Under the pieces are notes generated by a model. The model made no database searches and was not told the DNA's origin. It worked only from the letters and a program-made list of their open reading frames with translations. 64,000 bases of DNA from Paratinospora sagittata. Lineage: Eukaryota; Streptophyta; Magnoliopsida; Ranunculales; Menispermaceae. How positions within the stretch are numbered: position 1 is the stretch's first letter; each line of letters begins with the position of its first letter. Shown here piece by piece: positions 1-11,009 of this stretch. The translations under genes were made by a program, and so were the position numbers. Location of the stretch: NCBI GenBank assembly GCA_035771175.1, contig CM069604.1, positions 17,795,115 to 17,859,114 on the forward strand, read 5' to 3'.

Positions 1-1493
1 GTTCTTCGATGTTTTGCATACGTGTTAAGAAAACATTTTGAGTCTCCTCCATCCGAGCAATACTAGATACAATCACATTTAACTGCACGAATGGATTAGT
101 CGATTGCCCCATCGATGGTTGATAGGTCGACTGTCCCATGGGTGGAGGGTAGGCCGTAGGCATTGGTGAAAAGTATTGGCCATATGGTTGACTCATAGGT
201 GAAGGATAATTGTTTTGATTGTACGGAGATTCCCTAACTGTAACCCCTTGGACATTTGGATATGCTGGAGTCGAAAAGTCTTGAAACAATGGACTCATTG
301 GGATATCCTGTCTTCCCAAATTTGGTGCCACACAATTCTGTTGTTGTTGGTTCACAGGAACTTGTGGAACTGGCCGATACGGTACCTCGGAAGCTGGAAA
401 CCTTTGGTACGTAGTATTGCCTTGAGTTGATATGTTCCATGGAAGTGAATTTGCTGGAACTCTCTGTCCATTCCGATTTTGTTGAGGTTGATTTAGGTTG
501 CCAAAAAGATCATCCTCAGAGAATAAATGATCGGGTTGATCATTATTCAAGACTAGGTTTGCCATAGGGTTATGGTTTGGCTCACTATTTGGTGCCTTCC
601 TAACAGGAATCTTGCGCCGACTTTTTCGTTGACAACGTCCATTTTTGTCTCTAATTCTTTTGCCATTTCCTCCTAAAGTCGGGCCGAATACCTCCTCGTT
701 AGTCATCCCTCCATTTGTGACGAACGTCTTGAAGATAGAAGATGTTGTAACTACATCAGTGATCTGCTTCGAAGACTTATCAAAAGTGTTGACGTTTGCC
801 TCGTATAGCATCCTCATGATCAAGACTCTGTACCTTCCTTGAAGGGTTTTGAATCACCCGCAACATTTACTGGATAATTAAGTGAGGTAGGAAAACCTTA
901 ATTCCCTTCTCTATGCAGTATAACACAAGAAGTTGAACCCTTGACATAACACCTCTAGTCACCTTTTCTGGCAAGATGTTGCCGAATACGATCTTTCCAA
1001 GGCCGGCAAGAGATGGTTTAAGGAGATTGTTTGGGAGGTAGGCGTACGTCAATTGGGTGTACGACTTTTTGGCGAGGTAATTGAATAGTTGTTCCTTGGA
1101 CTCAGCAATCTCTGCAACTGTCTGGGGTTTGTGGGGATCAATGATTATATCTCCAATCAGGATCTCCATAAGTCGCGAAATAATTTTGACGTTGATAGAA
1201 ATCTTTGTTCCCCTGACTGTTGTCTCCAAGACAGGGTTGATCCCATCTTCTTGAAGTCCTATGCAATTCATGGCTTCGTAGAAAGACTTCATCAAGTTGA
1301 AGGAGACATAACCCTTAACTTTTGTTAGGTTCAACCACCCCAGCGTTGCTAGTTTTTCATGAAGGATCGGATGGAGGCGGAGATCTTTATTGTCGATACT
1401 CCTCATAGTCATAACCTCCCCGTCGAAGAGTTCCGTAAGTCTGGTGGGAATTGGTTCCCGACTGCTGGAAGTCGTTCCTTCACTTGAAGCCAT
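1..1493 (-). pseudogene. Extra ORF of a Tekay-like chromovirus: PF20167-like 'putative plant transposon protein', frameshifted, runs off the left edge
   Basis: The start is taken at the ATG at 1493-1491 (MASSEGTTSSS). Residues ~10-205 carry a helical domain that I assign from memory to PF20167 (putative plant transposon protein), with motifs SFYEAM, ETTVRGTKISIN and VLYCIEKGIKVFLPHLIIQ. The frame closes at 869-867. After a frame change at about 842-869 the protein resumes (QGRYRVLIMRMLYEAN) and continues without a stop to position 1 as a proline/glutamine-rich linker (QQQQN...SPLFQDF...SPYNQNNYPSP) and a short helical tail. It lies just downstream, on the same strand, of an LTR (1947-3301) and a primer-binding site, so it sits where a leader or gag would be expected. 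The same protein recurs at 49100-49816 and, more diverged, at 41603-42719. Its function is unknown; it has no reverse transcriptase, protease or zinc knuckle. The frameshift marks this copy as a pseudogene. Confidence 0.7.
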
Positions 1494-1639
1494 TATCTTA
1501 CTGAAAGAGAAATAAACTTGTGAAATACACAAAATATATTCCTAACATTTTTAAGATTTATGCTTTTTCGTTGGACAATATTTTCTTATTTTTCTCTTGA
1601 TAAATACCATCATTTAATCCAAATTTTTCATTAGCAACA

Positions 1640-1802
1640 TGATATATATATATATATTTAATCATAACTATATATATAGTTTTCATAAATCATAACTATA
1701 TATATATTTGAATCCGAACTATATAAAAACTATATAGTTTTCTTGATGTATATTTAATATAAATCTCAACTATATATAATTCATATATATATATATATAT
1801 AG

Positions 1803-1843
<41 letters not shown>

Positions 1844-1880
1844 CTAAATATATATATATATATATATATATATCTGATAA
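1640..1880. repeat. (TA)n-rich simple repeats between primer site and extra ORF
   Basis: Several runs of alternating T and A, the longest at about 1805-1872. They fill the leader between the primer-binding site and the extra ORF on the minus strand. A (TA)n(TG)n tract lies in the equivalent place of the related copy at 40936-40986. Confidence 0.9.
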
Positions 1881-1928
1881 AAATTTTCTTCCCCAAATTT
1901 GGTGGACTTGGGCGGACCGTGGACCTTA

Positions 1929-1941
1929 CGCTCTGATACCA
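1929..1941 (-). promoter_or_regulatory. Primer-binding site, tRNA-iMet type
   Basis: On the minus strand TGGTATCAGAGCG begins 5 nt after the LTR end. This is the usual plant LTR-retrotransposon primer site complementary to the initiator tRNA-Met 3' end. It shows that 1947-3301 is a 5' LTR and not a solo LTR. Confidence 0.9.
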
Positions 1942-1946
1942 TTAAA

Positions 1947-3301
1947 TGTCACACTCCGCCTGGACGCGCCTAAACCTGCGGGACACTCACGGACTGGGCG
2001 CGAATGCATTATAACAATAACTGAGTGCGCCGAAACACGATTAAGTACAAATCTGATTTCATTAATTTCATAATATATTTGTTCATGAAATAGTTAAGGG
2101 AGCATCCTCCCAAAATCCCCAATGAATAATACAAATGGTACAAAATGTGGGCCCAAAAACTTGCACCCAGTCCACCCTAATCTCCTGTGAAAAAAATTGG
2201 ATAACAACGGGGTGAGCTACACGCTCAGTGGGTAAAATAGTTCGTGAATACAACAATTAATAAAGCAAACTTCATAATCAAATATCATAAATACACATAA
2301 GAGCATCATAATCAATACAACATGTATGTATGCATGACACCGTCTCGCATTGGTTTAATGATTGTGCGTCGCCTGAGTTCACGTATAGATGTCCCTCCCC
2401 AGGAGTAGTCGGGTTCTCATTGTACGTCCCTCTCCAGAGAAATATAATGAATAGTGAGCATTGCTTCTAACTATTCTATGAATCATAAACCACATAACGT
2501 CCCTAGGTGGTGCTTATGTATGATGCCAATGCATGAACAGGTCCGGTCTTTACTTAACATTAGACAGGATTTGGCAACGTCTAGTGATCCTTGTCAGGGT
2601 CGGTATCACTATATGCAAGGTTAGGACATTCAGTATTACTTGTACAAGCTGATAGCTTTCAAATAAGACCAACCAGATCAGTTTCCAGTTTGAGAGGTGA
2701 GACACGAGGTTTACTTAAATACCAATCGTCTAGAGCAGCAAGCTGCCTCCCGTTCACTATTTAAAGTTACTGAAGACAAGACTGAGTCTAGTTGAGCCAA
2801 AGTGACCACTAATCCGACATAGCAACAGTGTAATACATGAACTCCAAATATATAAGCATAAGTATGACAAGTATAAACATTATACGCAATAATGCAGTGT
2901 AAATAAATAGTAGACATAATAATAAATGAATGTAAACTTTAATAAAAGTTATAAGACACGCAAACCTATGTTTCGTTCCCCACCTTCAGATAAAAACTCA
3001 TTCGAGAACTGGCGCCTTCCCCCGAGCAGAACCGCGTTGCACCGCAAAAAAAGTCTCGAAAAAAAAGTATCAAAAAGAGAAGAAAAAAAAACTTAAGATG
3101 AGTAAGAAAGAGAAGAAAAATCACATGGAGAAGTGATTTTGGTGTGAGAAATGAGGATGGGGGGTTCTTTAAATAGGAAAAAAAGGTGCCAGATGGTTCG
3201 GCTTCCTCAAAGCCTACCTCCACTACTTGACCTCCCAGGTCAAGATTTCTCAAAATCCACTAACCTTGATCCAACTTACGGGTGTGGGTCAAACTATTAC
3301 A
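1947..3301 (-). mobile_element. 5' LTR of the Tekay-like chromovirus family (minus strand)
   Basis: On the minus strand it begins TGTAATAG and ends GTGTGACA, about 1355 bp. It is clearly homologous over most of its length to the 3' LTR at 55559-57126; the stretch around GAACGAAACATAGGTTTGCG, the ACTCAACTAGACT stretch and the end are shared. A TATA-like TATTTAAA lies at about 3168-3175. The upstream U3 differs: this copy has an inverted repeat (TTGACCT...AGGTCAAG) where the other copy has a GAACGTTC array. It is followed by a primer site and the extra ORF. Confidence 0.85.
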
Positions 3302-3643
3302 AACACCGTTTTTTAGTTAAGAAAACTTTTTGATTGACTAACCAACTAATCCAAAATACAATACATGTTTAAAAAAGATGGAGAGTATTCTTACCAAACA
3401 ACTCTCAAGATTATGTACAATGGAGAATGAATACCTCCCTAGAACGATTCGACCAAGTATGATAAAGATGAAGTGCAGGAGCCCATAATGGAAATTCCTT
3501 GTTGGTTTCTTGACTTGAAGAAGATAAAGATGAAATACACCAAGTCAAAAACTCTAGAACACTTGAAATCTCTCAAAATGATCTTCTCAAATAGTGAAGA
3601 TGAAAACACACAAAATATTCTTTAGAAAACACAAGAGAGAAAA
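3302..3643. other. Non-coding AT-rich DNA, probable end of an old LTR
   Basis: No coding frame was recognised. It appears continuous with 4602-5550 once the foldback insertion is removed: similar composition and continuous GAAAA flanks. I see no LTR terminus that I can defend. Confidence 0.4.
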
Positions 3644-4117
3644 TGTCACACCCCAGTACACAGCACACCGCAGTGTCTAGTACCCTCGAGATGTGATGGG
3701 TACGCATACCCCAGCCATAGTACCACATAATATTGTCAAATCCCAGTACACAGCCCACCTATAGCGTCTAGTACCCCCGGGATCATTTGTCCATACTATT
3801 CACGCATGAATAGTACAGGGCCTCCCCCAGATTCAAACTCACAACCTCATAAGGTTTGATTTCGCAATCTGAGTAACCACTGAGCCAATTCAATGGCTAC
3901 TCAGATTGCGAAATCAAACCTTATGAGGTTGTGAGTTTGAATCTGGGGGAGGCCCTGTACTATTCATGCGTGAATAGTATGGACAAATGATCCCAGGGGT
4001 ACTAGACGCTATAGGTGGGCTGTGTACTGGGATGTAACAATATTATGTGGTACTATGGCTGGGGTATGTGTACCTATCACATCCCAGGGGTACTAGACAC
4101 TGCGGTGTGTTGTGTAC
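3644..4117. repeat. Foldback unit A with tRNA-like A and B boxes
   Basis: The arms meet near 3885-3895. Read outward to the left from the centre, the sequence gives TGGCTCAGTGGTTA, a full match to the Pol III A box TRGCNNAGYGG, then GAGTTTGAATC ~40 nt on, close to the B box GGTTCGANTCC. The right-facing head is less canonical. Each arm also has a small inner hairpin (ACTATTCAYGC...GTGAATAGT). The outer right end is missing compared with unit B. Confidence 0.75.
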
Positions 4118-4129
4118 ATAAGGCCTTTT

Positions 4130-4601
4130 TGTCACACCCCAGTACACAGCACACCACAGTGTCTAGTACCCCCGGGATGTGATGGGTACCTCATACCGAG
4201 CGTACCCCAGCCATTACGATCCATAATATTGTTATACCTCAATACACAGCCCGCACACAACGTCTAGTATCCCCGAGGTTTTTTGTCCACAAAGGGGGCC
4301 TCCCCCAAGTCGAACTCGCAACCTCCCCTTAAGGAGTTAGAATCCGCACTTGAAGTAACCAATGACTCAGTGGTTACTTCAAGTGCGGATTCTAACTCCT
4401 TAAGGGGAGGTTGCGAGTTCGACTTGGGGGAGGCCCCCTTTGTGGACAAAAAACCTCGGGGATACTAGACGTTGTGTGCGGGCTGTGTATTGAGGTATAA
4501 CAATATTATGGATCGTAATGGCTGGGGTACGCTCGGTATGAGGTACCCATTACATCCTGGGGTACCAGACACTGCGGTGTGCTGTGTACTGGGGTGTGAC
4601 A
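4130..4601. repeat. Foldback unit B with tRNA-like A and B boxes
   Basis: A complete inverted repeat: the arms run from TGTCACACCCC to GAAGTAACCA and back, around a short loop near 4360-4370, with only a few mismatches, nearly all at the outer ends. The right-facing head reads TGACTCAGTGG (10 of 11 A-box positions) and then GAGTTCGACTT as a B-box-like element. Inside each arm the outer block (CAGTACACAGCAC...GTCTAGTACC) is echoed by a second, inner block, suggesting an old internal duplication. Confidence 0.8.
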
Positions 4602-5550
4602 GAAAACTTGTCTGAAAGATTTGAAGAACACTTGAAGAACAAATCACTTTTCTCTCAACATTTGAACTTTGTGAAAACTTGTTTTGCTTTGAAAAATGAG
4701 CAAAACAGAATGAGCACAAGCTTTTTCAAATTTTGCAAAAGATGCTCTCAATAAACTAAAACATGTATTTATAGAAAAATGTCTCAAAAAAAGCAGGAAT
4801 TGCATTTCCTTTGAAGGAACCACGTTTCTATTTAAAATCCACGCAAAATTGACATTCTGTCATTTCACAAGGAAACACGTTTCTCTAGGAGAAACATGTT
4901 TTTGTGCAAAATCCACCATTTTGTTAAATTAACAAGAAACACGTTTCTTAAGGGAAACACGTTTCTATGCTTGATTCCAAAAAACACCTATTTTGGACAA
5001 AATGGTGGAAACACGTTTCTGTGGAGGAAACGTATATCTGCCTGTCCAAGTGAAAAATTCAACTTAGATTAGTGGAAACGTGTTTCTGCATAGCACAGAA
5101 AACCAAAACATGTTTTCTTTGAAAATTTCTAAGTTCAAAACATGTTTTCTTGATAAATCAAGTTCAAAACACTTGAATATACTTGAAATCAATAAAGTTG
5201 AGAATCATGCAAGTGTTAAATCAGTTTTTATGAAAGTCAAATGTTTGACTAAATTGAAAACCAGTTTGACTTTGAAAGATATAATGATTTAAAATATGTT
5301 AGATGCATGCAATGCATTGGCTAATCAACCTAAGAAGAATTCTACAATCCTAAATGAATCTTAGCAATTGCATAGAAAAATATGATCTTGATCTTCCATT
5401 TTCTTTGATTCACTTCACGCTTTGACTTTGACTTTTTTGTTGACTTTTGTGATTTGATCATTATAGATTGAAACAACTTAGTCAAAGTGATTAGTATTAA
5501 TTGAAATTTTGTTTGCAATCATCACAACATCCAAAGGTGAGGGACATTAC
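4602..5550. other. AT-rich non-coding DNA, probable minus-strand LTR
   Basis: No protein was recognised. Read on the minus strand, it starts TGTAATGTCCCTCACC near 5548 and has TATAAATACATG near 4765-4776, which would fit an LTR promoter driving leftward, but the other LTR end was not found. It holds the AAACACGTTT array listed separately. Confidence 0.4.
4809..5090. repeat. Dispersed array of AAACACGTTT-type palindromes
   Basis: About seven copies of a motif near GGAAACACGTTTCT (for example at ~4866, 4940, 4955, 5010 and 5074) occur in under 300 bp. Each is palindromic about ACGT. They lie upstream, on the minus strand, of nothing but the TATA-like site at ~4770, so they sit where LTR enhancer repeats would be. 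Confidence 0.7.
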
Positions 5551-5649
5551 ACCAACACAATTGAGCCTCATTTTTAAATTTTCCAAATATAGTTATATTT
5601 AATCAATTTCAATTGTTAGTTATTTTAATCCTCGTGGAACGATACTTTT

Positions 5650-7316
5650 ATTCACTTTTTATTACTTGTGAGACGAGTACACTTGCGGGAATTTTTCTTT
5701 TTTTGAATTTTAAATTTGAAAACAAAATTTGGAACAACATGCCTCGTAGGATTTGAATATTGTTCATCTTTATTGGACAGTAACATTATTTTTAAGCCCC
5801 CAAACTGGAAGGTATAAATCTTGTTTCGCCCGTCATGAGTTACATGTTGGTCATACCGCCATGGTCGCCCAAGAAACAAATGGCAGGCATCCATAGACAC
5901 AACATAATAGAACACCTCGTCTTTGTACTTGTTGCCAATGGAGAACCTAACTGATGCGCAACAAGAAACTGTAACCTCACTAGCCTTTGAAAACCAAGCC
6001 AATCTGTAAGGCTTTGGGTGCTTGATAGTTGACAAACCCAATTTTTGCACAGCTTCTTCCAAGATCACATTCTCACAAATTGCCCTAATCGATAACAAAA
6101 TGACAGACCTTACCACCAACGGTACAGGTGGATTGAAAAATATTGTTCCACAACAAGCCGTACTGCTGTCGTTGTGCCAAAAAGAGTCATTGTTCGACTA
6201 ACACCGAACTCAGGTTCAACGACTAGATTGAAAAATATCACCTTCTAGCTGTTTTACACCTTCTGTTGAGTCATATCCAGTATCAAATTCAGGTTCAACT
6301 GCGGCTTTTGTAACATTTTTCTCGTCTTCAACACTTCCCATAATCAACTCTTGCACTTGTTATTACAATCTGATTGTCAGTGTCCTGGTTTACTACATTC
6401 GAAGAAGTGAATATTATCGCTAGAAATTTCACCTTTTAATCTTGTGGGGGTTTAACAACTGCTGGTGTAGATCCATAAGAACGTTGTTGGGTAGTACTCA
6501 TGCCCGTACTGTCGAAAACCACCCTGAGTCAACGTGCTAGTTGTTTCTCGTATTGTAAGTCCCTTTGGTATGCTTCAAAGACTCTGACAGGATCAAACAT
6601 GTTCAACATGTCTTGAAATTGTAGACTCACGCCTCCAATATAATGTGATACCAACTAATCGTCTATCTCCATGATGTCATTATGGGCAAGCAATTGGAAA
6701 AATTCCATCGTGTAGTTGTCGACAGAACATGATCCTTGGTGCAAATTCCAAAGTCGTTGGTACATCAATCGCATGTAGTTATACGACAGGAAGGTTGCCC
6801 GCATATGTTTCTTCATCTTTTCCCAAGCCGCAATCTTGGGTTTTCCCAATCTCACCCTCATTGCTTTGTTCTGCTGCCACCACGTCATTGTTCTACCTCG
6901 TAGCCTAGTGGCGACTAGGGGAACCCATCAATCATTTGGGATTTTTTTGAACTCCAAGATCTCTTTAAAGGCTGCGAACCAATCAAGGAATTCTTCTGGC
7001 TTGATGTTCCCATGAAACTCTGGGATATCAACCTTGATCCTCAAGTCCCATCGTCTTTCCCCACCATGCACCACAATACCCCTACGTCGTAGTGGTGCCT
7101 GAGCGAATGGGTTAGCATCATCTTTCGTATCGACATCTGTAAGATTCAGGTCCAGATCTTCCCTCCAAGCCTGCCTTTACTGTATTACCTGGGTTTCTGC
7201 AACAACACAACAACTTGTTGCGTCAACTGAGCAACCTACTGTCGAATCAGTGCGAGATCTTCACGTCTATTCACTTCCTCAAGTTGCACTTCCTGTTGTC
7301 GTCTTCTCAGAGGCAT
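5650..7316 (-). pseudogene. Degenerate chromovirus gag-protease (CRM/Galadriel type)
   Basis: Read on the minus strand from the ATG at 7316 (MPLRRRQQEVQLEE). The gag part includes LRIKVDIPEFHGNIKPEEFLDW, then WEKMKKHMRATFLSYNYMRL and SVDNYTMEFFQLLAHNDI (6655-6888). A decayed zinc knuckle near 6380-6420 reads FFECSKPGH*QSDC: the first cysteine is Phe and an Arg codon has become TGA. The protease-side segment (5652-6119) carries ENVILEEAVQKLGL, HPKPYRLAW, MDACHLFLGRPWRYD and VTHDGRNKIYTF, typical of this lineage; the catalytic aspartate region is disrupted. Several stops and frame changes make it a pseudogene. No reverse transcriptase follows, so the element is cut off at ~5650. Confidence 0.75.
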
Positions 7317-7333
7317 GGTGGAAGAAAGAACAT

Positions 7334-7345
7334 AGCTTATACCAA
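7334..7345 (-). promoter_or_regulatory. Decayed primer-binding site
   Basis: On the minus strand TTGGTATAAGCT lies ~20 nt upstream of the gag ATG; it differs from TTGGTATCAGAGC by a substitution and a missing base. The LTR before it would end in TATCA near 7348, but its start was not identified. Confidence 0.5.
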
Positions 7346-7349
7346 TTGA

Positions 7350-9254
7350 TACAGAACGTGAATAGGGAAGAAAAAACTTGCCTTCTCTGACTCGTTGATT
7401 CACAAGAATATGAGGAAAGAAGAAAACAAAATTACTAAAATTCTTAATTTGATGGTATTCTCTGTATCCAAATAACTTATACAATAGTCTTTAAATAGAC
7501 AATAGCTAAATAGACTCTAATTATGAAATAGCAACAACTAAACTTCTAAATAGACTAAAATTTTAAAAATAACAAATTTTGCCAAATATAGAAAATATTC
7601 TAAAATCTGTCTAAAAAAGAAAGATATCACGACATAGATTGTGTAGCAACAAACAAAATTAAAATTGGACTCTCTTAACTCGAGTTATACTTAAAACAAA
7701 ATTTTTCTTAAATAGAAAAAAAAATTTGAATGCTTAAATGATGGATACTTTCCAAAAACGCACGTTAGTCACAACAATGGCAGAGAGAATTGATCGTCAC
7801 GTTATTTTCCATCAAGAACAAGTGTTGTTTTGTCAAAGTTCAACACGTGACCTTGGACTCCAACCCCAACTACACCTTCTTGGCATGTTCATATTTCTCA
7901 TAAAATTCTAGCTCGTTGTATATTGCATCACTTTGGGATCAAGTAATAAAGTGATTCTTGGACAACCATTTTGGAGAGAGACGTATTTTAATAGCAATAT
8001 ATGTAAAGAAATTGGAGAGTGTTGTTGGCAATTGGCAATGCAAGATATGACATTTTCTTTCCAACAAAAGGTCCACGATTATTAGCAAACAAACTTGCAG
8101 GTGGTGAGTTTAATCTGGCCAAAAGAACGTGAGAGCAAAAAAAGTAGATTAGTTTCATTATTCTTCATAAAACCGTACAATTCTTGGCTCTATCTCTGTG
8201 ATAGCAACCGTTTCCTCGTTGATTTCAGAGTTTTTTTACGGGTGAAAAACATCAAATATGGGATCTTTCTAGTTGATTTTCTAATTTTCCATTTATTTTA
8301 ATTTATAGAGGTTTTTTTAATGGTCTTTTAAAGACGGTAAAAATAAAAAATGGGCCAAACTTAGGGAGATTCTTAAGTTGAGAGAGCGATTTGGCTCACA
8401 TGTTTTAATTTTCACACATGTTTTGCTGGATCAAGGCTTAAATTTTATAACTTCAATTAAAAAGAAGAAAGATTGAGAGGATTATTCGCAGCAAAGAAGA
8501 AGGTGAAGATCCCAGACAAAATTTCCAAGGATTGAAGACACTACAGAACGGCAAGTCTCTCTAACTCTGTCAACCCAATTCCTAAAAGAAGAAGAAGGAA
8601 AACTCAAAGAAGTAAGAGGGTGATAAGGAGATCGGCATTTTCAGTTCCCAAAAATAAAATGACGAATGCACTTAGAATTGGTATCAATGAATATGTTGTT
8701 GATCGAAATTATATATATATATAGATAATATGGGAGAGGAAGAAGAAAAACGAGAGGTAAGCGCGTTAAGAAAACACGTGAATGTACAATAATAAGGAGA
8801 AAATGACAAAGAGATTCCGAAAAGTACACTTTAGAGCGTAAATGTTAAGCAGTAAGTAGAAAATGACAAAAAGACGCGTAAATATATTTGAAGAAAATGT
8901 GAAAGAAATGAATAAAATGTAACTGGCCACTCCTTATAAAATGTTGACGTGACACTAATATTTTTGCTTTGAAGAACGTTATTAAATATTAGTATTATAT
9001 TAAAATCGGGTGATAAAGATGGCACTGGTCAATTTGATTTTAGAGTCAAAACCGATGGACCCTCTAGATTAGTCCCTGGTTCATAAAAGCTTTCCGGAGA
9101 TGGCCAAAAAAAAAAAAAGAGAAAAAAAATCATCAAAGATGGAAGCCCAAACGTCCTGGGCCAACAAATTTAATTTAAAATACACGAGTATGACCTACGG
9201 CATGCCTGATATCTTTTAGTAAAACCATGTATAATTAGGTACTAGATAAAGGTC
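7350..9254. other. Non-coding AT-rich stretch, nothing recognised
   Basis: Only short ORFs without recognisable motifs. The part nearest 7350 is probably LTR of the adjoining gag-pro element. Purine-rich tracts lie around 8460-8640 and 9105-9130. No gene, RNA or terminal repeats that I can support. Confidence 0.5.
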
Positions 9255-9556
9255 GACAAATAGTTTTAAACCTTCAATGTTCTAAATCAAATGTGTATGG
9301 ATTCTCCTGCAACAGTCGCCCAGTGCTGGGCTTGATGGTATTTAAAAAACGCACTCACTCACTCAAGCAATCCAGTGACGATCGGTTAAACAAAACATGC
9401 TCTTTGGACAAATAGTTTTAAACCTTCAATGTTCTAAATCAAATGTGTATGGATTCTCCTGCAACAGTCGCCCAGTGCTGGGCTTGATGGTATTTAAAAA
9501 ACGCACACTCACTCAAGCAATCCAGTGACGATCGGTTAAACAAAACATGCTCTTTC
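9255..9556. repeat. Tandem duplication of a 152-bp unit
   Basis: GACAAATAGTTTTAAACC starts at 9255 and again at 9407, and the copies differ by a short indel in an ACTC run. Each copy has a short perfect hairpin, GCCCAG-TG-CTGGGC. It lies just past the 3' end of the WRAP73 coding sequence, so it may fall in or beyond the 3' UTR. Confidence 0.9.
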
Positions 9557-9678
9557 CATTCTTTAACGTCGGTAGAAAGCTGAAGCTATGACTAATATTA
9601 CACAGAAGTATGCAAAATTGCTGAAAAAAAAAAATTACATTATAATAACATCAGTGAGACTTCTTGAAGTAATTGTTG

Positions 9679-10046
9679 TTATTCATCAGAGCTACCATCA
9701 TCGGAATCTGGTAGCACGGGCACTGCAGCGCAGCAGAATGAGTCCCGATCTTTGAGAAGAAGGCAACTCCCATCAGAATTCCATTTCAGATCTGTAATGT
9801 TAAATTGGGGCAATGGGACATTCACACAGCAAGTACCAGAGGGAGTCCATATGTACAAGTGAGAGCTACCAGTGCACAAAACAAGGCGTGGGGTTGTAGG
9901 ATCCCATGCTGCAGCACGGATAGGCTCCTTCTGCACCAGGATGGCAGAGAGCTCAAGGTGACGAATGTCCCATATCCAAAGAACAGTCGGCATGCTGTCA
10001 TTTCGAGTGAATAGATACTGGCTATCATTACTCCATGACAAAAGAC
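9679..10046 (-). CDS. WRAP73: WRAP73 (WDR8) WD40 protein, last exon
   Basis: This exon encodes the C-terminal 121 residues and the stop codon. WRAP73 proteins are WD40-repeat proteins; in animals and fungi the family acts at centrosomes or spindle poles with a partner, and the plant role is less clear. The acceptor is CACAG before 10046; the first two bases GT complete a Gly codon with the G ending the exon at 10427. WD40-type blades are visible (TVLWIWDIRHLELS, AAWDPTTPRLVLCTGSSHLYIW, LKWNSDGSCLLLKDRDSFCCA), followed by an acidic tail PDSDDGSSDE. The frame is open and the tail matches what I recall of the family's C-terminus. No defects seen. Confidence 0.85.
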
Positions 10047-10426
10047 CTGTGAATTCACTAGAACAACTTGATTTCCATTTATAGCATGGTGCAATAGAGA
10101 AATGAATTGCTTCTGATAACTGATTTGTTCTCTACATTGTGCTTCACAAAATAAACTTCTGGAAGGGAACAAACACCTACGAAACATTTCTCACCTGTGG
10201 GCATGGTATTTCAAACACTAAGTGAAATTATTGGCTCCAGTCTAAGCTTCCGACAGTAAAACTTTAATGGATGGATGACTAGTGATAAAAACTGTCAGAT
10301 AATAACCCTTTATTCCATCCAAAAAGTTCTATTTGATTGGAGACATATGTAGCATATCCTTTTTTTTTAATAGGCCAAACAAAACATGCAAGAAAACACT
10401 TAATAAAGGAGGACGCAAGGACTTAC

Positions 10427-10537
10427 CGATCCCTTGTTTAGGGTTTGGTTTGTCAGCTGGAGGCTTCTGAGAAGGCAAGCTAATGGGTAATTCCATTACT
10501 TTGTACCTGACTCTAATTGGTCCCTCAGGAGGATTTT
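10427..10537 (-). CDS. WRAP73: WRAP73, penultimate exon
   Basis: 111 nt bounded by a TATGCAG acceptor and a GTAAGT donor. It starts in phase 1 (AA completes GAA, Glu, with the G of exon 20718-20790) and ends in phase 1 (G joins GT to give Gly). It encodes NPPEGPIRVRYKVMELP..., ending QGI, a proline-rich linker between WD40 blades. The phase fit on both sides across a 10.2 kb intron is good evidence that the four exons form one transcript. Confidence 0.85.
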
Positions 10538-11009
10538 CTGCATAAAATGATCCAATAAAAATTATTAAAGCAAATAGGCCATGAAAGAAAAGACAACCAA
10601 GATCTGAAACCTTAGTCAATCAAAAGAAAGTGTCCACTATCCTGGAAAAAAAATGATAGAACACTAATGAAAATTGGCACATATCAAGCAAAGCTCAAGA
10701 AGATCGAATACAAAGAGCCTGAAATGAAATTGCCAAGCTCATCAAAGTTAAGATCCCTTCTTCCAGATCCAGGGTTTTATTTTGGCCACAAAATTTACAG
10801 GTATACACTCAACTCAACAAAGTATTTTCCCAACTACAAGAAGTCCGCTACATGAATGTACTTCCTTTACTCTAGTTTATCAAGGGCTAAACATAGTTTT
10901 ATTACATGTAGCTATAACCTTCTTAATTATCTCCATCCATATCATTTCAGGCCTTCCTCTGCCTCTATTCTTTCTATTAATCAAGCATCTCTCTTCCCTA
11001 ATTGACACA

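Larger units (their letters stand above)
3644..4601. mobile_element. Compound foldback element (two tandem palindromic units) with 5-bp target duplication
   Basis: The block begins TGTCACACCCC and ends GGGGTGTGACA and is flanked on both sides by GAAAA (3639-3643 and 4602-4606), a 5-bp target duplication around the pair. It holds two large inverted repeats: 3644 to ~4117, and 4130-4601. The second unit starts again with TGTCACACCCC. The first unit has lost its outer right terminus. The TG...CA ends and 5-bp duplication are what retroviral-type integrase gives, but there is no LTR pair, primer site or ORF. Related to the single unit at 26693-27184. Confidence 0.85.

Noticed and set aside
1696..1896. 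ORF of Tyr-Ile repeats
   Set aside because: A translation of (TA)n simple sequence.
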